Positions 38,540-48,365 of a stretch of 64,000 nt of DNA are shown here, piece by piece (position 1 is the first letter of the stretch; each line of letters opens with the position of its first letter). Below the pieces are notes generated by a model. It made no database searches and had not been told where the DNA came from. It was given only the letters and a program-made list of their open reading frames with translations. Origin of the DNA: SLRI01 sp964402505. GTDB lineage: Bacteria > Pseudomonadota > Alphaproteobacteria > Geminicoccales > Geminicoccaceae. The translations under genes and the position numbers were made by a program. The stretch spans positions 33,409 through 97,408 of the forward strand of contig CAYOCP010000017.1 in assembly GCA_964402505.1 (NCBI GenBank), written 5' to 3'.

Positions 38540-39562
38540 CTATTCGGCCCGCACGCCGGCGTTGCGGTTGCCGAAGAGGAAGCGCGCCGGGTCGCGCTCC
38601 AGATCCTCCATGACCCGGGTGATCTGGTCCACCATGCGCTGGGCGTCCTCGGCGAGGCCGGTAACCTCATAGAGACCGGTCTGCGTGAAGTCACGCACCC
38701 CCTCCCGGTTCTCCGCAACCATGTTGTTGATCTGGTCGGCCATCCGCCGGAGCGCCGCGATACCGTCCCGGAGATCGGCCAGGGTGCCTTTGATGGTGCC
38801 CGCATTGTCGTGCATGAGGGCGTGCGCCGTATCCGCCGTGCGGGCGACGGCAGCGGCGGTCCTGGACGTCTCGTCGACCAGGCCCGCCAGCTTCGGCGTC
38901 ACCTTGCCGAGGCCGTCCGCGATCATCGCCACACTCTCCATGACGCTGTCGACGCGGTGCCTGTTCCCGTCAGCCGCGGTGGTGATGTCGCCCAGGATGC
39001 CGTTCAGGCTGTTCAGGACGGCGGTCAGTTGCTGCGCGATCTCGCCGGCATTGGCCTGGAGCTCCTCCAGACCCGACGGCACCGTCGGGACCTCGGGATA
39101 AGGCAGATCGAACTCGGGCCGGTTCTGGTAGGCGGGCGGCGGCGCATCGGCGACGAAATCGAGATTGACGGCGAGAAGGCCGGTGACGAAGCTCTCCATG
39201 CCCAGTTGCGCGCGAAGGCCCTTCGCGACCAGTCTGTCGCGAAGCTCGGCATCGCTCACCGTGAGGTCGTCGCCGACCTCGACGATGCTGTTCGGATCCA
39301 GATCGAAGATGACCGGAATGCGCGCCTCTATGGCCTGCGGCTCGAACAGCACCTTGATATCGGTGACCTGGCCGACGGCGACACCGCGGAAGGTGACCGG
39401 TGCCCCGACGCGCAGGCCGTTGATCGAGCCCGGGAAGAAGGCGATGACGGTCTGCCGGCTCTGCAGCCAGCGGGCACCGCCGAAGACGACGATGCCGATC
39501 GCGAGGAGCGCCATGCCGCCGAGCACGAAGGCGCCGATCACTTTCGGGCTGGCTTTGCTCAT
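38540..39562 (-). CDS. MlaD-family MCE protein of phospholipid transport system
   Basis: The 340-residue protein has one N-terminal membrane helix (VIGAFVLGGMALLAIGIVVF), one MCE domain (about residues 40-120, NGLRVGAPVTFRGVAVGQVT), and a long helical coiled-coil-like C-terminal part (about 150-330), longer than E. coli MlaD (about 183 residues) and closer to MCE proteins that form needles. It is a periplasmic lipid-binding component. Its ATG overlaps the stop of the ATPase gene (ATGA), so translation is coupled. Confidence 0.9.
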   Translation of the reverse strand: MSKASPKVIGAFVLGGMALLAIGIVVFGGARWLQSRQTVIAFFPGSINGLRVGAPVTFRGVAVGQVTDIKVLFEPQAIEARIPVIFDLDPNSIVEVGDDLTVSDAELRDRLVAKGLRAQLGMESFVTGLLAVNLDFVADAPPPAYQNRPEFDLPYPEVPTVPSGLEELQANAGEIAQQLTAVLNSLNGILGDITTAADGNRHRVDSVMESVAMIADGLGKVTPKLAGLVDETSRTAAAVARTADTAHALMHDNAGTIKGTLADLRDGIAALRRMADQINNMVAENREGVRDFTQTGLYEVTGLAEDAQRMVDQITRVMEDLERDPARFLFGNRNAGVRAE

Positions 39563-40365
39563 GACGGCTCCTGCTCCTTCACTGGGCCCTGGTCGCTCCC
39601 GGGGCCGCCCCGGGTCAAGAACGAGCGCACCTTGGGCTCCCTCGTCTCGGCGAGCAGCCGCTTCGGATCGCCGGTGGCGAGCTGGGTGCGCGTCTCCGCA
39701 TCGAGAAAGACGCTGTTGTCGGCGATGGCGAAGATGCTCGGCAGCTCGTGGGTGACCATGACGATGGTGGCCCCCAGGCTCTCCTTGAGCTCGAGGATCA
39801 GGTCGTCCAGGTGCTTCGAGCTGATCGGATCGAGCCCGGCCGAGGGCTCGTCGAAGAACAGGAGCTCGGGATCGAGGGCGATGGCCCGGGCGAGGCCGGC
39901 CCGCTTGCGCATGCCCCCGCTGATCTCCGATGGGTAGTAGTCCTCGAACCCGGCGAGCCCGACCAGCGCCAGCTTGAAGGCCACGAGGTCCCGTATCTCG
40001 GGCGGCGAGAGCCTCGTGTACTCGCCGAGCGGCAGGGCCACGTTCTCGGCGAGCGTCATGGAGCTCCAGAGAGCACCCTGCTGATAGAGCACGCCGAAGC
40101 GCTGCAGGAGGCTGCCGCGGGCCGCGTCGTCCGTGCTCCAGAAGCTGGTCCCGCCATAGGTCACCTCCCCTTTCGCGGGCGCCTTGAGGCCGATCATGGC
40201 CCGCATCAGCGTGGTCTTGCCGCATCCCGACCCGCCCATGATGACGAAGACGTCGCCCTTCTCGATGGTGAAGTCGATGTCGTGCATCAGAACGAAGCTG
40301 CCATAGGCGATCGTCAATCCGCGCACGGCGATGTAGGGCTCCGGCCTTTCAGATGCCGAGGGCAT
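39559..40365 (-). CDS. Phospholipid ABC transporter ATP-binding protein (MlaF-like)
   Basis: The 268-residue ATPase has Walker A GGSGCGKT, Q-loop YQQGALWSSMTLAENV, signature SEISGGMRKRAGLARAI, Walker B LLFFDEPSAGLDP and H-switch VTHEL. SGGMRKR is typical of MlaF rather than importers. The start overlaps the end of the permease gene by 17 bases and the stop overlaps mlaD by 4. It drives lipid movement between the membranes with MlaE and MlaD. Confidence 0.92.
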   Translation of the reverse strand: MPSASERPEPYIAVRGLTIAYGSFVLMHDIDFTIEKGDVFVIMGGSGCGKTTLMRAMIGLKAPAKGEVTYGGTSFWSTDDAARGSLLQRFGVLYQQGALWSSMTLAENVALPLGEYTRLSPPEIRDLVAFKLALVGLAGFEDYYPSEISGGMRKRAGLARAIALDPELLFFDEPSAGLDPISSKHLDDLILELKESLGATIVMVTHELPSIFAIADNSVFLDAETRTQLATGDPKRLLAETREPKVRSFLTRGGPGSDQGPVKEQEPS

Positions 40366-41482
40366 CGTAGATCACCGTGAGCGCGGCCATGGAGAGGATG
40401 ATGAAGACGATGCTGGTGACGACGGCCGAGGTGGCGGCGTTGCCGACCGCGGCAGCGCTCCTTCCGCACTGCATGCCGCGCAGGCAGCCGGCTATCGCGA
40501 CGACGATCCCGTAGACGGTGCCCTTGAAGAGCCCGCCCGCGAAGAAGATGAGCGGCGTCGAGCTCTGGGTCTGCTGCAAGTAGAGGGCGGCCGGCAGGTC
40601 GAGCATGACGACGCCGACGAAGGCGCCGCCGAGGATGCCGAGGAGGTTGGCGTAGAGGCAGAGCAAGGGCGTCATCAGGACGAGCGCCAGCATCCGCGGC
40701 AGGACCAGGAACTCCATCGGTCGAAGGCCCAGGGTCTCGAGCGCGTCGATCTCCTCGTTGACCTGCATGGTGCCGAGCTGCGCCGCGAAGGCCGCCCCAG
40801 TGCGTCCGGCCAGGATGACGCCCACCATCATCGCCGCCATGTCGCGCGCCATGCCGATGGCGACGAGATCGGCCACGAAGATCTGGGCGCCGAACTGCAG
40901 GAGCTGGATGGCGCCGAGAAAGGCCAGGATGACGCCGACGAGGAAGCTGATGAGCCCGACGATCGGCAGGGCGTTGGCGCCCACCTCCTGCACGATCTCG
41001 ACGAAGTCGGACCGGCGAAAGCGGGCGCGTCCCCGCCCGAGGCGGCCGAGTGCGATCACCACCTCGCCGATGAAGGCGAGGGTCTCGCCGCCGGCCTCGA
41101 GCAGGGCCTGGCTTCGCCTGCCGACCCGCTCGAGCAAAGGTGGCCGCGTCGCCGCGCGACGCGCTCCCGACCGCTCCGGCACGCTGGCGGCGAGGCGCAG
41201 AAGCCGCCTCGCCCCCTCCGGCAGATGCGCCGTCTCCAGCTTCGGCCCCTCGGTGGCACAGACCCGCTCGAGCCTGCTCACGAAGCTCAAGAAGGCCGTG
41301 TCCCAGGCGCCGAGCCCGCTCGTGTCGAGCTCGATCCTGGACACACCCGCGCCCGGCAGGCCGGCCCGGACGGTCTCGATATCCGGCACGCCCGTGCGGG
41401 TCAGCCAGTCGCCGGCCAGCACCAGCCTTGCCGTCTCCGCCCTTTTCGGGTCGCGCTCGATCGTGAAGCTGGCCGCCGCCAT
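40349..41482 (-). CDS. MlaE-family permease with N-terminal STAS-like domain
   Basis: The 377-residue protein is longer than plain MlaE (about 260). Residues 1-about 105 look like a STAS/MlaB domain (TARLVLAGDWLTRTG, RIELDTSGLGAWDTAFLSFV); residues about 125-377 form the MlaE permease with five or six helices and the motifs VGVILAFLGAIQLLQFGA, GRTGAAFAAQLGTMQVNEEI and GCLRGMQCGRSAAAVGNAAT. The MlaB function is thus fused on. ATG 41482 follows AAGGG; an in-frame TTG at 41506 is possible. First gene of a four-gene operon, divergent from the P1B-5 ATPase. Confidence 0.9.
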   Translation of the reverse strand: MAAASFTIERDPKRAETARLVLAGDWLTRTGVPDIETVRAGLPGAGVSRIELDTSGLGAWDTAFLSFVSRLERVCATEGPKLETAHLPEGARRLLRLAASVPERSGARRAATRPPLLERVGRRSQALLEAGGETLAFIGEVVIALGRLGRGRARFRRSDFVEIVQEVGANALPIVGLISFLVGVILAFLGAIQLLQFGAQIFVADLVAIGMARDMAAMMVGVILAGRTGAAFAAQLGTMQVNEEIDALETLGLRPMEFLVLPRMLALVLMTPLLCLYANLLGILGGAFVGVVMLDLPAALYLQQTQSSTPLIFFAGGLFKGTVYGIVVAIAGCLRGMQCGRSAAAVGNAATSAVVTSIVFIILSMAALTVIYDALGI

Positions 41483-41639
41483 GTGACCCTTGCAACGTTC
41501 CGCCAAGCGCCCACCGGTCCCTCCGGCCTACTATGAAATGCCGCTGCGAGGAAGCGCGCGGGCGACATGTTGCCGCCGCCACGGGCTGCCGCGATCGGCT
41601 AGGCTGTCCTCGACCCCCTTACGGCTCCCGGTCCGACGC

Positions 41640-43961
41640 ATGCCCCTCGAGCGCAACCGTCTCGTCACCATCGACCAGGTGCTGCTCGCCGTCGCGCTGC
41701 TGGCGCTGGTCGGCGGCGGATTCGCCTGGGCGCTCGTCGATCCCGGCATCGCCCGGCGCTTCTGGCAGGTCGGCACCGGCATCGTGCTCGCCGCCCTCGT
41801 GATCGAGATCGGCCGCAATCTCGCCCGGGGCGAGACCGGCGTCGACATCCTGGCCGCCCTCTCGATGACGGGGGCGCTGCTGCTCGACGAGCCTTTGGCG
41901 GGCAACATCGTCGCCTTGATGTTCAGCGGCGGCGAGATGCTCGAGGCGGTGGCCGACCGCCGCGCCAGGCGCGAGCTCGTCCATCTGATCGGCCGCACGC
42001 CGCGCATCGCGCATCGCGAGACGGACACCGGGCTCGAGGAGGTGGCGATCGAGTCGATCCGGCCGGGCGACCGGCTCCTCGTCAAGACGGGCGAGGTCCT
42101 GCCGGTCGACGGCAGGCTCGAGGCGGCACCGGCCCTGCTCGACGAATCGGCGCTGACCGGCGAGTCGCTGCCGGTCGACCGGCAGGTCGGCGACGAGCTC
42201 GCGAGCGGCACGCTCAATCTGGGTGCGCCCTTGCGCCTCTCGGCCACGGCCACGGCCGAGGCCAGCACCTATGCCGGGATCGTCCGCCTCGTCGAGGCGG
42301 CGCAGCGCGAGAAGGCGCCCTTCGTCCGGCTCGCCAACCGCTACTCGATGATCTTCCTGCCGGCGAGCCTGGCGCTCGCCGGGCTGGCCTGGCTCCTTTC
42401 GGGCGATCCGACCCGCGCCCTCGCCGTCCTCGTGGTCGCGACCCCCTGCCCGCTGATCCTGGCGGCACCCGTGGCGATCATGGCCGGCATGTCGGCGGCG
42501 GCGAAGCGTGGCATACTGGTCAAGGGCGGCGGGGCGCTCGAGACGCTGGCGCGTGTCTCCACGCTCGTCTTCGACAAGACCGGCACGCTGACCACCGGCC
42601 GTGCCCGGATCGCGGCCATCGACCGCTACGGCGAGATCGGCGAAAGCGAGCTCCTACGGCTCGCCGCCTCCCTGGACCAGTTCTCGACCCACCCGATCGC
42701 CGTCACGCTGCGCCGCGCGGCGGACCGCCGGGGGCTCGATCTCGCCACGGCCGACGCCATCGAGGAGTTGGGCGGCACCGGCATCCAGGGCCGGGTGGAG
42801 GGCCGCCAGGTACGGCTCGGCGGTCTCGCCTTCGTCGCCGAAGGAAGCCGGGCCGACGAGGCGGCCGATCTCGCCGCCGGCACCTTGCGGCAGGCGGCGC
42901 GGGCGGGCGCCGCGATCGTCTTCATCGGCGTCGACGGCGGGCTTGCCGGGGCCTTCGTCGTGACCGACGAGATCCGGGCGGAGACGCCGCGCACGCTGCG
43001 CGACCTGCATCGGGCCGGCATCGGCCGGGTCGTCATGCTGAGCGGCGACCGGCTCGACGTGGCCGAGGCGGTGGCCGCCGCGGTCGGCGTCGACACCGTG
43101 CTCGCCGACCGCACGGCCGAGGACAAGGTGGACGCGGTCCGGGCCGAGCGCGCCGAGGCGGTGACGGTGATGGTCGGCGACGGCATCAACGACGCGCCGG
43201 CGCTCGCCGCCGCCGATGTCGGTGTCGCCATGGGCGCCAGGGGTGCGGGTGCGGCGAGCGAGGCCGCCGACATCGTGCTCCTGGTCGACCGGCTGGACCG
43301 TCTCACGGAAGGGATCGCCATCGCCCGCCACACGCGGCGCATCGCCCTCGAGAGCGTGCTCGCCGGCATGGCCCTCTCGGTGGCCGGCATGGTGGTGGCG
43401 GCGCTCGGCCACCTGCCGCCCGTGGCCGGAGCCCTCGTGCAGGAGGTGATCGACGTGGCGGTCATCCTGAACGCGCTTCGGGCGATCGGCGGCGGCCTGC
43501 CGCCTGCGGTGGAGGGCGAGCTCGAGCCGGCCGAGGTCAATCGGCTCAAGGCCGAGCACGCCGCCCTGGTGCCCGCGCTCGAGCGGATGGCGCGGCTGGC
43601 CGAGCGGCTGGACGTGACGCCCGGCGCCGCGCTCCTCGAGGAATTGCGCGCCGTCGACACCGTCCTGCAGGAGAGGATCCTGCCGCACGAGCGGGCCGAC
43701 GAGCGCGAGCTTCATCCGGGCCTCGCCGCGATCCTCGGCGGCCGCGATCCCATGGCCGCGATCAGCCGCACCCACCGCGAGATCGGCCATCTGAGCCGTC
43801 TCTTCCACCGGCTGGTGGCCGGACTTCCGGCGGACGGCCCGGACGGCGAGGAACGGGCCGAGCTGCGCCGCACGCTCTACGGGCTGCATGCCATCCTGCG
43901 CCTGCATTTCGCCCAGGAGGACGAGATCTACGAGAGCGTCGCGGCAGAGGCGGGCCGCTGA
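41640..43961 (+). CDS. P1B-5-type metal-transporting ATPase with C-terminal hemerythrin domain
   Basis: The 773-residue P-type ATPase has an actuator motif ALTGESLPVD, the ion-path motif ATPCPLIL (Thr about residue 268) in place of CPC, phosphorylation site DKTGTLT (Asp about 312), HP motif TLDQ-like STHPIAVTL, and GDGINDAPALA. No N-terminal metal-binding domain is present. After the last helix, residues about 620-770 form a hemerythrin-like bundle (EHAALVPALERM, LPHERADERELHP, HREIGHLSRLFH, LHAILRLHFAQEDEIYE). TPCP plus a hemerythrin tail defines the P1B-5 subgroup, which transports iron or nickel in the few studied cases. The start ATG 41640 has no clear ribosome site. Confidence 0.9.
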   Translation: MPLERNRLVTIDQVLLAVALLALVGGGFAWALVDPGIARRFWQVGTGIVLAALVIEIGRNLARGETGVDILAALSMTGALLLDEPLAGNIVALMFSGGEMLEAVADRRARRELVHLIGRTPRIAHRETDTGLEEVAIESIRPGDRLLVKTGEVLPVDGRLEAAPALLDESALTGESLPVDRQVGDELASGTLNLGAPLRLSATATAEASTYAGIVRLVEAAQREKAPFVRLANRYSMIFLPASLALAGLAWLLSGDPTRALAVLVVATPCPLILAAPVAIMAGMSAAAKRGILVKGGGALETLARVSTLVFDKTGTLTTGRARIAAIDRYGEIGESELLRLAASLDQFSTHPIAVTLRRAADRRGLDLATADAIEELGGTGIQGRVEGRQVRLGGLAFVAEGSRADEAADLAAGTLRQAARAGAAIVFIGVDGGLAGAFVVTDEIRAETPRTLRDLHRAGIGRVVMLSGDRLDVAEAVAAAVGVDTVLADRTAEDKVDAVRAERAEAVTVMVGDGINDAPALAAADVGVAMGARGAGAASEAADIVLLVDRLDRLTEGIAIARHTRRIALESVLAGMALSVAGMVVAALGHLPPVAGALVQEVIDVAVILNALRAIGGGLPPAVEGELEPAEVNRLKAEHAALVPALERMARLAERLDVTPGAALLEELRAVDTVLQERILPHERADERELHPGLAAILGGRDPMAAISRTHREIGHLSRLFHRLVAGLPADGPDGEERAELRRTLYGLHAILRLHFAQEDEIYESVAAEAGR

Positions 43962-43965
43962 CGGA

Positions 43966-45120
43966 TCAGGCTGCCTCCTCGGCGTAGGGATCGAGGACGG
44001 CACCCGTGTCCGCACGCTCGAGGACGTGCACGTCCGAGGCGGCCCAGCGTGCCGTCACCGCGTCGCCGACCCGCAGGGGATCGGCGAAATAGGTGTCGTC
44101 GGAGAGATTGGCGACGAAGGCCTCGTGCGAGGCCACCTCCAGCGTCACCTTGACGTAGGTGCCCTGGTACTCGGTGGCGGTCACCCGCCCGTTCACGACG
44201 TTGGGCTCGCCCTCGGCGGCCGAAGCCCCTTTCGTGAGGGCTATCCGGTCGCGGCGGATGGCGAACGACATGGGCGTGCCGATGGCGGGCGCAGCACCCT
44301 TCGCCGTCGCGGCGTAGACGGGCCCGCTCGAATCCTTGATGGACAGCACACCGTCGGTCGTGGCCATGGCCTTGCCGGAGAGGACGTTCTGGCCGCCCAT
44401 GAAGCGCGCCACGTAGGGTGTCGCGGGCATCGAGAAGATGTGGCGTGCCGTGTCCGCCTGGTCGATCCGCCCGTGGTCCATGACCACCACCATGTCGGCG
44501 AGCGCAATGGCCTCGGGCTGGGTGTGGGTGACGTGGACGAAGGTGATGCCGAGCTCGGCCTGCAGGCTCTTGAGCTCGCCCCGCATTCTGAGGCGCAGGA
44601 ACTCGTCGAGCGCGGAGAGCGGCTCGTCGAGCAGGAGCACGCGGGGATTGGTGATGAGTGCTCGGGCCAGCGCCACGCGCTGCTGCTGGCCGCCCGAGAG
44701 CATCGCCGGCATGCGCAGCGCCAGATGGTCGAGCTGCACCCGTTCCAGCATCTCGCGCGCCCGCCGCCGCCGCTCGGCCTTCGCGACGTTGCGCATCTTC
44801 AGGTAGAAGGCGACGTTGTCCAGAACCGAGAGATGCGGGAAGAGGGCGTAGGACTGGAACATCATGGCGGTGCCGCGCTGGACGGGCTTCAGGCCCACCA
44901 CCATCTGGTCGCCGATGTGAATGGTCCCCGAGGTCGGCGTCTCGTGGCCGGCGATCATCCTGAGAATCGTCGTCTTGCCACAGCCGGAGGGACCGACGAG
45001 GCAGCAATAGGAGCCGTGCGGAATGATCAGGTCGATCGACTTGACCGCGTCGAGATCGTCGAAGGTCTTGGTGACGTCGACGAGGCGGATCTCGCCGCCG
45101 CCGGAGGGCTCCGCGATCAT
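43966..45120 (-). CDS. ABC transporter ATP-binding protein, PotA/spermidine-putrescine type
   Basis: The 384-residue ATPase has Walker A GPSGCGKT, Q-loop MMFQSYALFPHLSV, signature MLSGGQQQRVALARAL, Walker B VLLLDEPLSALD and H-switch HVTHTQPEA, followed by a C-terminal TOBE regulatory domain (about residues 290-375). It energises the permease pair encoded just upstream. ATG 45120 has GGAG 8 bases before it and lies 3 bases after the permease stop. The substrate class (polyamine, or another small cation/anion) is inferred from family only. Confidence 0.92.
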   Translation of the reverse strand: MIAEPSGGGEIRLVDVTKTFDDLDAVKSIDLIIPHGSYCCLVGPSGCGKTTILRMIAGHETPTSGTIHIGDQMVVGLKPVQRGTAMMFQSYALFPHLSVLDNVAFYLKMRNVAKAERRRRAREMLERVQLDHLALRMPAMLSGGQQQRVALARALITNPRVLLLDEPLSALDEFLRLRMRGELKSLQAELGITFVHVTHTQPEAIALADMVVVMDHGRIDQADTARHIFSMPATPYVARFMGGQNVLSGKAMATTDGVLSIKDSSGPVYAATAKGAAPAIGTPMSFAIRRDRIALTKGASAAEGEPNVVNGRVTATEYQGTYVKVTLEVASHEAFVANLSDDTYFADPLRVGDAVTARWAASDVHVLERADTGAVLDPYAEEAA

Positions 45121-45123
45121 GGA

Positions 45124-45954
45124 TCAGCTCCTCTTCGAGCGCCGGCGCTGGATGTAGGCGATCGAGCCGATGGCGAGGCCGATCGCGACGAAGGAGATGG
45201 CCGAGGTGACCGTGCCGAGCGCGTAGAGGGCAGGCGAGGTGACGTTCGTGGTCATCGTCCAGATCTCGATCGGCAGGGTGTTGAGCGAGCCCACCGTCAG
45301 CCAGCTCCTCGGGAACTCGTCGTAGGAGAGGGTGAAGCCGAAGAGGGCGACGGCGATCATGCCGGGAAAGACGATCGGGATGACCACGTGGCGCACGGTC
45401 TGCCAGCGGGTCGCCCCCATGTCGTGGGCCGCCTCCTCGTAAGCGGGGCTGAGCCTTCCCAGAATCGCGAACATGATCAGGAGGCCGAAGGGCAGCGTCC
45501 AGGAGAGATGGGCGCCCAGCCCCGTGGACCACCAGCGGGCGGGAAAGCCGAGAAAGCGTGCCGTGACCAGGATGCCGATCGAAAGGACGAGGCCCGGCAC
45601 GATCAGGCTGGCGACGGCGGTGTAGAAAAGGAATCCCGAGCCCAGAAAGCGGCGCCGGAAGGCGAAGCCGGCGGTGACCGAGATCAGGACGGTGAGCGCC
45701 ATCACCATGAGGGCGAGCGGCAGGGAGCGCGAGAAGGCGCCGCCGACGTCGCCGGTCCGGGCCTGGCCGAAGAGGGCGTCGAACCAGGTGAGGGAGAAGC
45801 CGCGCATGGGAAAGACGAGCCCGCCCGTCGGTCCCTGGAACGACAGGATGAACATGATGAGCATCGGCCCGTAGAGGAAGAGCACGAAGAGCGCGAAGAG
45901 CAGGCTCAGCACGTAGAAGGTCCAGGGGCGGCGCCCCTGGGAGGGCAGCGACAT
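45124..45954 (-). CDS. ABC transporter permease, PotC type
   Basis: The 276-residue permease has six predicted helices and the EAA loop EEAAHDMGATRWQTVRHVVI, the site of contact with the ATPase. It is the second permease of the importer. ATG 45954 follows GAGGT and lies 5 bases after the stop of the first permease. Confidence 0.9.
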   Translation of the reverse strand: MSLPSQGRRPWTFYVLSLLFALFVLFLYGPMLIMFILSFQGPTGGLVFPMRGFSLTWFDALFGQARTGDVGGAFSRSLPLALMVMALTVLISVTAGFAFRRRFLGSGFLFYTAVASLIVPGLVLSIGILVTARFLGFPARWWSTGLGAHLSWTLPFGLLIMFAILGRLSPAYEEAAHDMGATRWQTVRHVVIPIVFPGMIAVALFGFTLSYDEFPRSWLTVGSLNTLPIEIWTMTTNVTSPALYALGTVTSAISFVAIGLAIGSIAYIQRRRSKRS

Positions 45955-45959
45955 GGCGA

Positions 45960-46820
45960 TTACCTCACGAGCTCCTTGCGCACGTCGACCAGGCGGAAGA
46001 TGGCCGTCGCGATCAGGAGCACGATGATCAGCAGGATCACGGCGTTGGCCGCGGCGCGCGGGTAGTTGAGGAACTGCAGGTCGTTGAAGATGCCGGAGGT
46101 GGCGGAGCCGGTGAGGCCGCCGCTCATGACGGTGACCACGTAGAAATCGCCCATGACGAGGGTGACGACGAAGACGGCTCCCAAGGCGATGCCGGTTTTC
46201 GAGAGCGGCAGGACGACGTTCCAGACGACCCCCCAGCGGCTGGCGCCGGCGTCGACCGCGGCCTCGAGCAGTGCTCTGTCGATGCGCGCCATGGCGTTGA
46301 AGATCGGCACGATCATGAAGAGCGTGAAGAGGTGGACATAGGCGATGACCACGGCGAAGTCGGAGAAGAGCAGCCAGCTGAGGGGCTCCTCGATGATGCC
46401 CGCCTCGAGCAGGCCCCTGTTGATCAGGCCCTCGGTGCCGAGCACCGGCCGCCAGGAGATCATGCGGATGATGTTCGAGGTCCAGAACGGCACGGTGCAG
46501 ACGAGGAAGAGCGCTATCGCGATCAAGAGGCTGCGCACGTGGAAGACGAGAAAGTAGGCGATCCAGAAGCCGAGCACGCCGGTGATCAGAAGGACGATCA
46601 GCGTGAACCTGATGGTCGAGAAATAGAGGGTCCAGGTGGTCGGGTTGGTCAGGATGTCGATGTAGTTGTGAAGCGTGAAGTCCGGCACCATGCCGACCAG
46701 CATCTGATAGCGGAAGAAGCTGACGATGAAGACGAGCGCCACGGGCAGGATGACGAAGAAGAGCAGCACCAGGAAGAGCGGTGCGACCTGGAGGTAGGTG
46801 AAAAGACGGTTCGACTTCAT
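45960..46820 (-). CDS. ABC transporter permease, PotB type
   Basis: The 286-residue permease has six predicted helices, an EAA loop LLEAAVDAGASRWGVVWNVV and a C-terminal pair of helices. It forms the heterodimeric channel with the PotC-type protein. ATG 46820 begins the typical N terminus MKSNRLFTYLQVAPLFLV; an in-frame upstream extension is possible but unlikely. It starts 78 bases after the binding-protein gene. Confidence 0.9.
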   Translation of the reverse strand: MKSNRLFTYLQVAPLFLVLLFFVILPVALVFIVSFFRYQMLVGMVPDFTLHNYIDILTNPTTWTLYFSTIRFTLIVLLITGVLGFWIAYFLVFHVRSLLIAIALFLVCTVPFWTSNIIRMISWRPVLGTEGLINRGLLEAGIIEEPLSWLLFSDFAVVIAYVHLFTLFMIVPIFNAMARIDRALLEAAVDAGASRWGVVWNVVLPLSKTGIALGAVFVVTLVMGDFYVVTVMSGGLTGSATSGIFNDLQFLNYPRAAANAVILLIIVLLIATAIFRLVDVRKELVR

Positions 46821-46898
46821 GGTCGCTTCGCGCTCGGCTGCCGCGAGCGGGGCGGCCGATCCGCCGCCCCGCAACCTGCCGCGTCCGTGAAAGGCGGC

Positions 46899-48218
46899 TC
46901 AGGCCGCGTTGAACTCGTTCCACTTGGCGAACAGGAACTCGGCCTCGTCCATGAGGTTGTTCCAGACGCCGACATTGCTGAAGCGGTCCTCGAACGAGCC
47001 GCCGTCGCGCACGTCGCCGACGGAATGCGTCTTGACCCCGGTAGGGCTCACGATGTCGGCGGTCGCCGCCTTGCCCTCGTAGAAGAAGCCCCATTCGTTC
47101 GGTGTGAGGAAATTCTTCGCCGTCTCCGGCACCGAGATGTAGTAGCCCTGCTTGGCGATGAAGCCGCCAGTCCAGCCCGAGACGTACCAGTTGAGGTACT
47201 CGTAGGCGGCGTCCAGCTTCAGGCCGTCCAGGTGCGACATCAGGGCGAGGCCGTTGCCCCAGCCGCGATAGCCCTCCTTGAGCGGCTGGTAGACGCAGTC
47301 GATTCCCTGGGTGCGGACGGCGGTCACCGCCGGCGCCCACATCGACTGGATGACCACCTCGCCCGAGGCCATGAGGTTCACCGATTCGTCGAAGCTGTTC
47401 CACAAGGCCCGCCAGTGGCCATCGCGCTTGAGCTTGATGAGCTCGGCGAAGGTCTGCTCGAGCTCTTCGCGCGTCGGGTTGCCCTTGTCGCCATAGGTGA
47501 CGATGCCCAGCGCCTCGCAGGCCATGATGGCGTCCATGATGCCGTTGGTCGGCACGTTCTGGATCGCCGCCTTGCCCTTGAAGTCGGGAGAGAAGAGATC
47601 GGCCCAGCTCTCGACCGGGCGGCCGACGAGATCGGCACGGATGCCGAGCGTGTCGGCATTGAAGACGCCCGGCATGGAGCTGGCCCAGCCGGTAGGCCCC
47701 TCGACGAAGCTCGTGCCGTCCCGGGCATCGCGATACATGTACTCGAAGGGCGAATCGCCGGCCCGCGAGAGCTGCTCGCCCAAAAACTCGCCCTTGGTGT
47801 AGATCGGCGTGACCTTGTCCCAGAGCTCGATGCGCTCGATGTCGATCGCCTGGCTCACCCCCTGCGGCACGAAGATCTTGGCCTGCCAGATCTCGTGGTC
47901 GGCGATGTCGATGGCGCCTGGATCGTTGATCATCCGGTTGGTCAGGCCCGGAAAGTCGGTCACCGACATCTCGACCTTGAAGCCGAGATCGGCCGAGGCC
48001 TGCCGGGCGATCTCGATCACGGTCGAGTACGACATGCCGGTGTGGTTGAGGGTGATGTCCTTGATGTTCTGCGCCCAGATGGTCGGAAAGCCGGTGACGG
48101 CGCCGGATCCCAGGGCGAGGCCGGTCGTGGCGGCTGCACCCTTGAGGATGCCGCGGCGGCTGAGGCCGGTGGACCCGGCGGCCGCGCTTTCGACCTTTTC
48201 GTGCTTCTTCTCGGTCAT
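46899..48218 (-). CDS. Tat-exported ABC substrate-binding protein, PotD/PotF-like
   Basis: The 439-residue protein has a twin-arginine signal (SRRGILKGAAATTGLALGSG, about residues 20-40) and the periplasmic binding fold of class D proteins: ESWADLFSPDFKGKAAIQNV, GIMDAIMACEALGI, ASGEVVIQSMWAPAVTAV, and AAYEYLNWYVSGWTGGFIAK. Tat export implies folding in the cytoplasm. It is the first gene of a four-gene importer operon; ligand unknown, with polyamines the nearest family guess. ATG 48218 has GGGAGAGGAC upstream. Confidence 0.9.
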   Translation of the reverse strand: MTEKKHEKVESAAAGSTGLSRRGILKGAAATTGLALGSGAVTGFPTIWAQNIKDITLNHTGMSYSTVIEIARQASADLGFKVEMSVTDFPGLTNRMINDPGAIDIADHEIWQAKIFVPQGVSQAIDIERIELWDKVTPIYTKGEFLGEQLSRAGDSPFEYMYRDARDGTSFVEGPTGWASSMPGVFNADTLGIRADLVGRPVESWADLFSPDFKGKAAIQNVPTNGIMDAIMACEALGIVTYGDKGNPTREELEQTFAELIKLKRDGHWRALWNSFDESVNLMASGEVVIQSMWAPAVTAVRTQGIDCVYQPLKEGYRGWGNGLALMSHLDGLKLDAAYEYLNWYVSGWTGGFIAKQGYYISVPETAKNFLTPNEWGFFYEGKAATADIVSPTGVKTHSVGDVRDGGSFEDRFSNVGVWNNLMDEAEFLFAKWNEFNAA

Positions 48219-48365
48219 CTCGTCCTCTCCCTTGCGGATGGCTTCTGGAAATTGTGTACCGGGTCCGGCCCTTTGCACAAGGGGATGCAGGCGTCGGCGG
48301 AGATGCCGCATGGCCAGGGGCGACCGGCTCGGCCCCCTTGCCCCTTCGAAAGGAGCTGACCGGCC

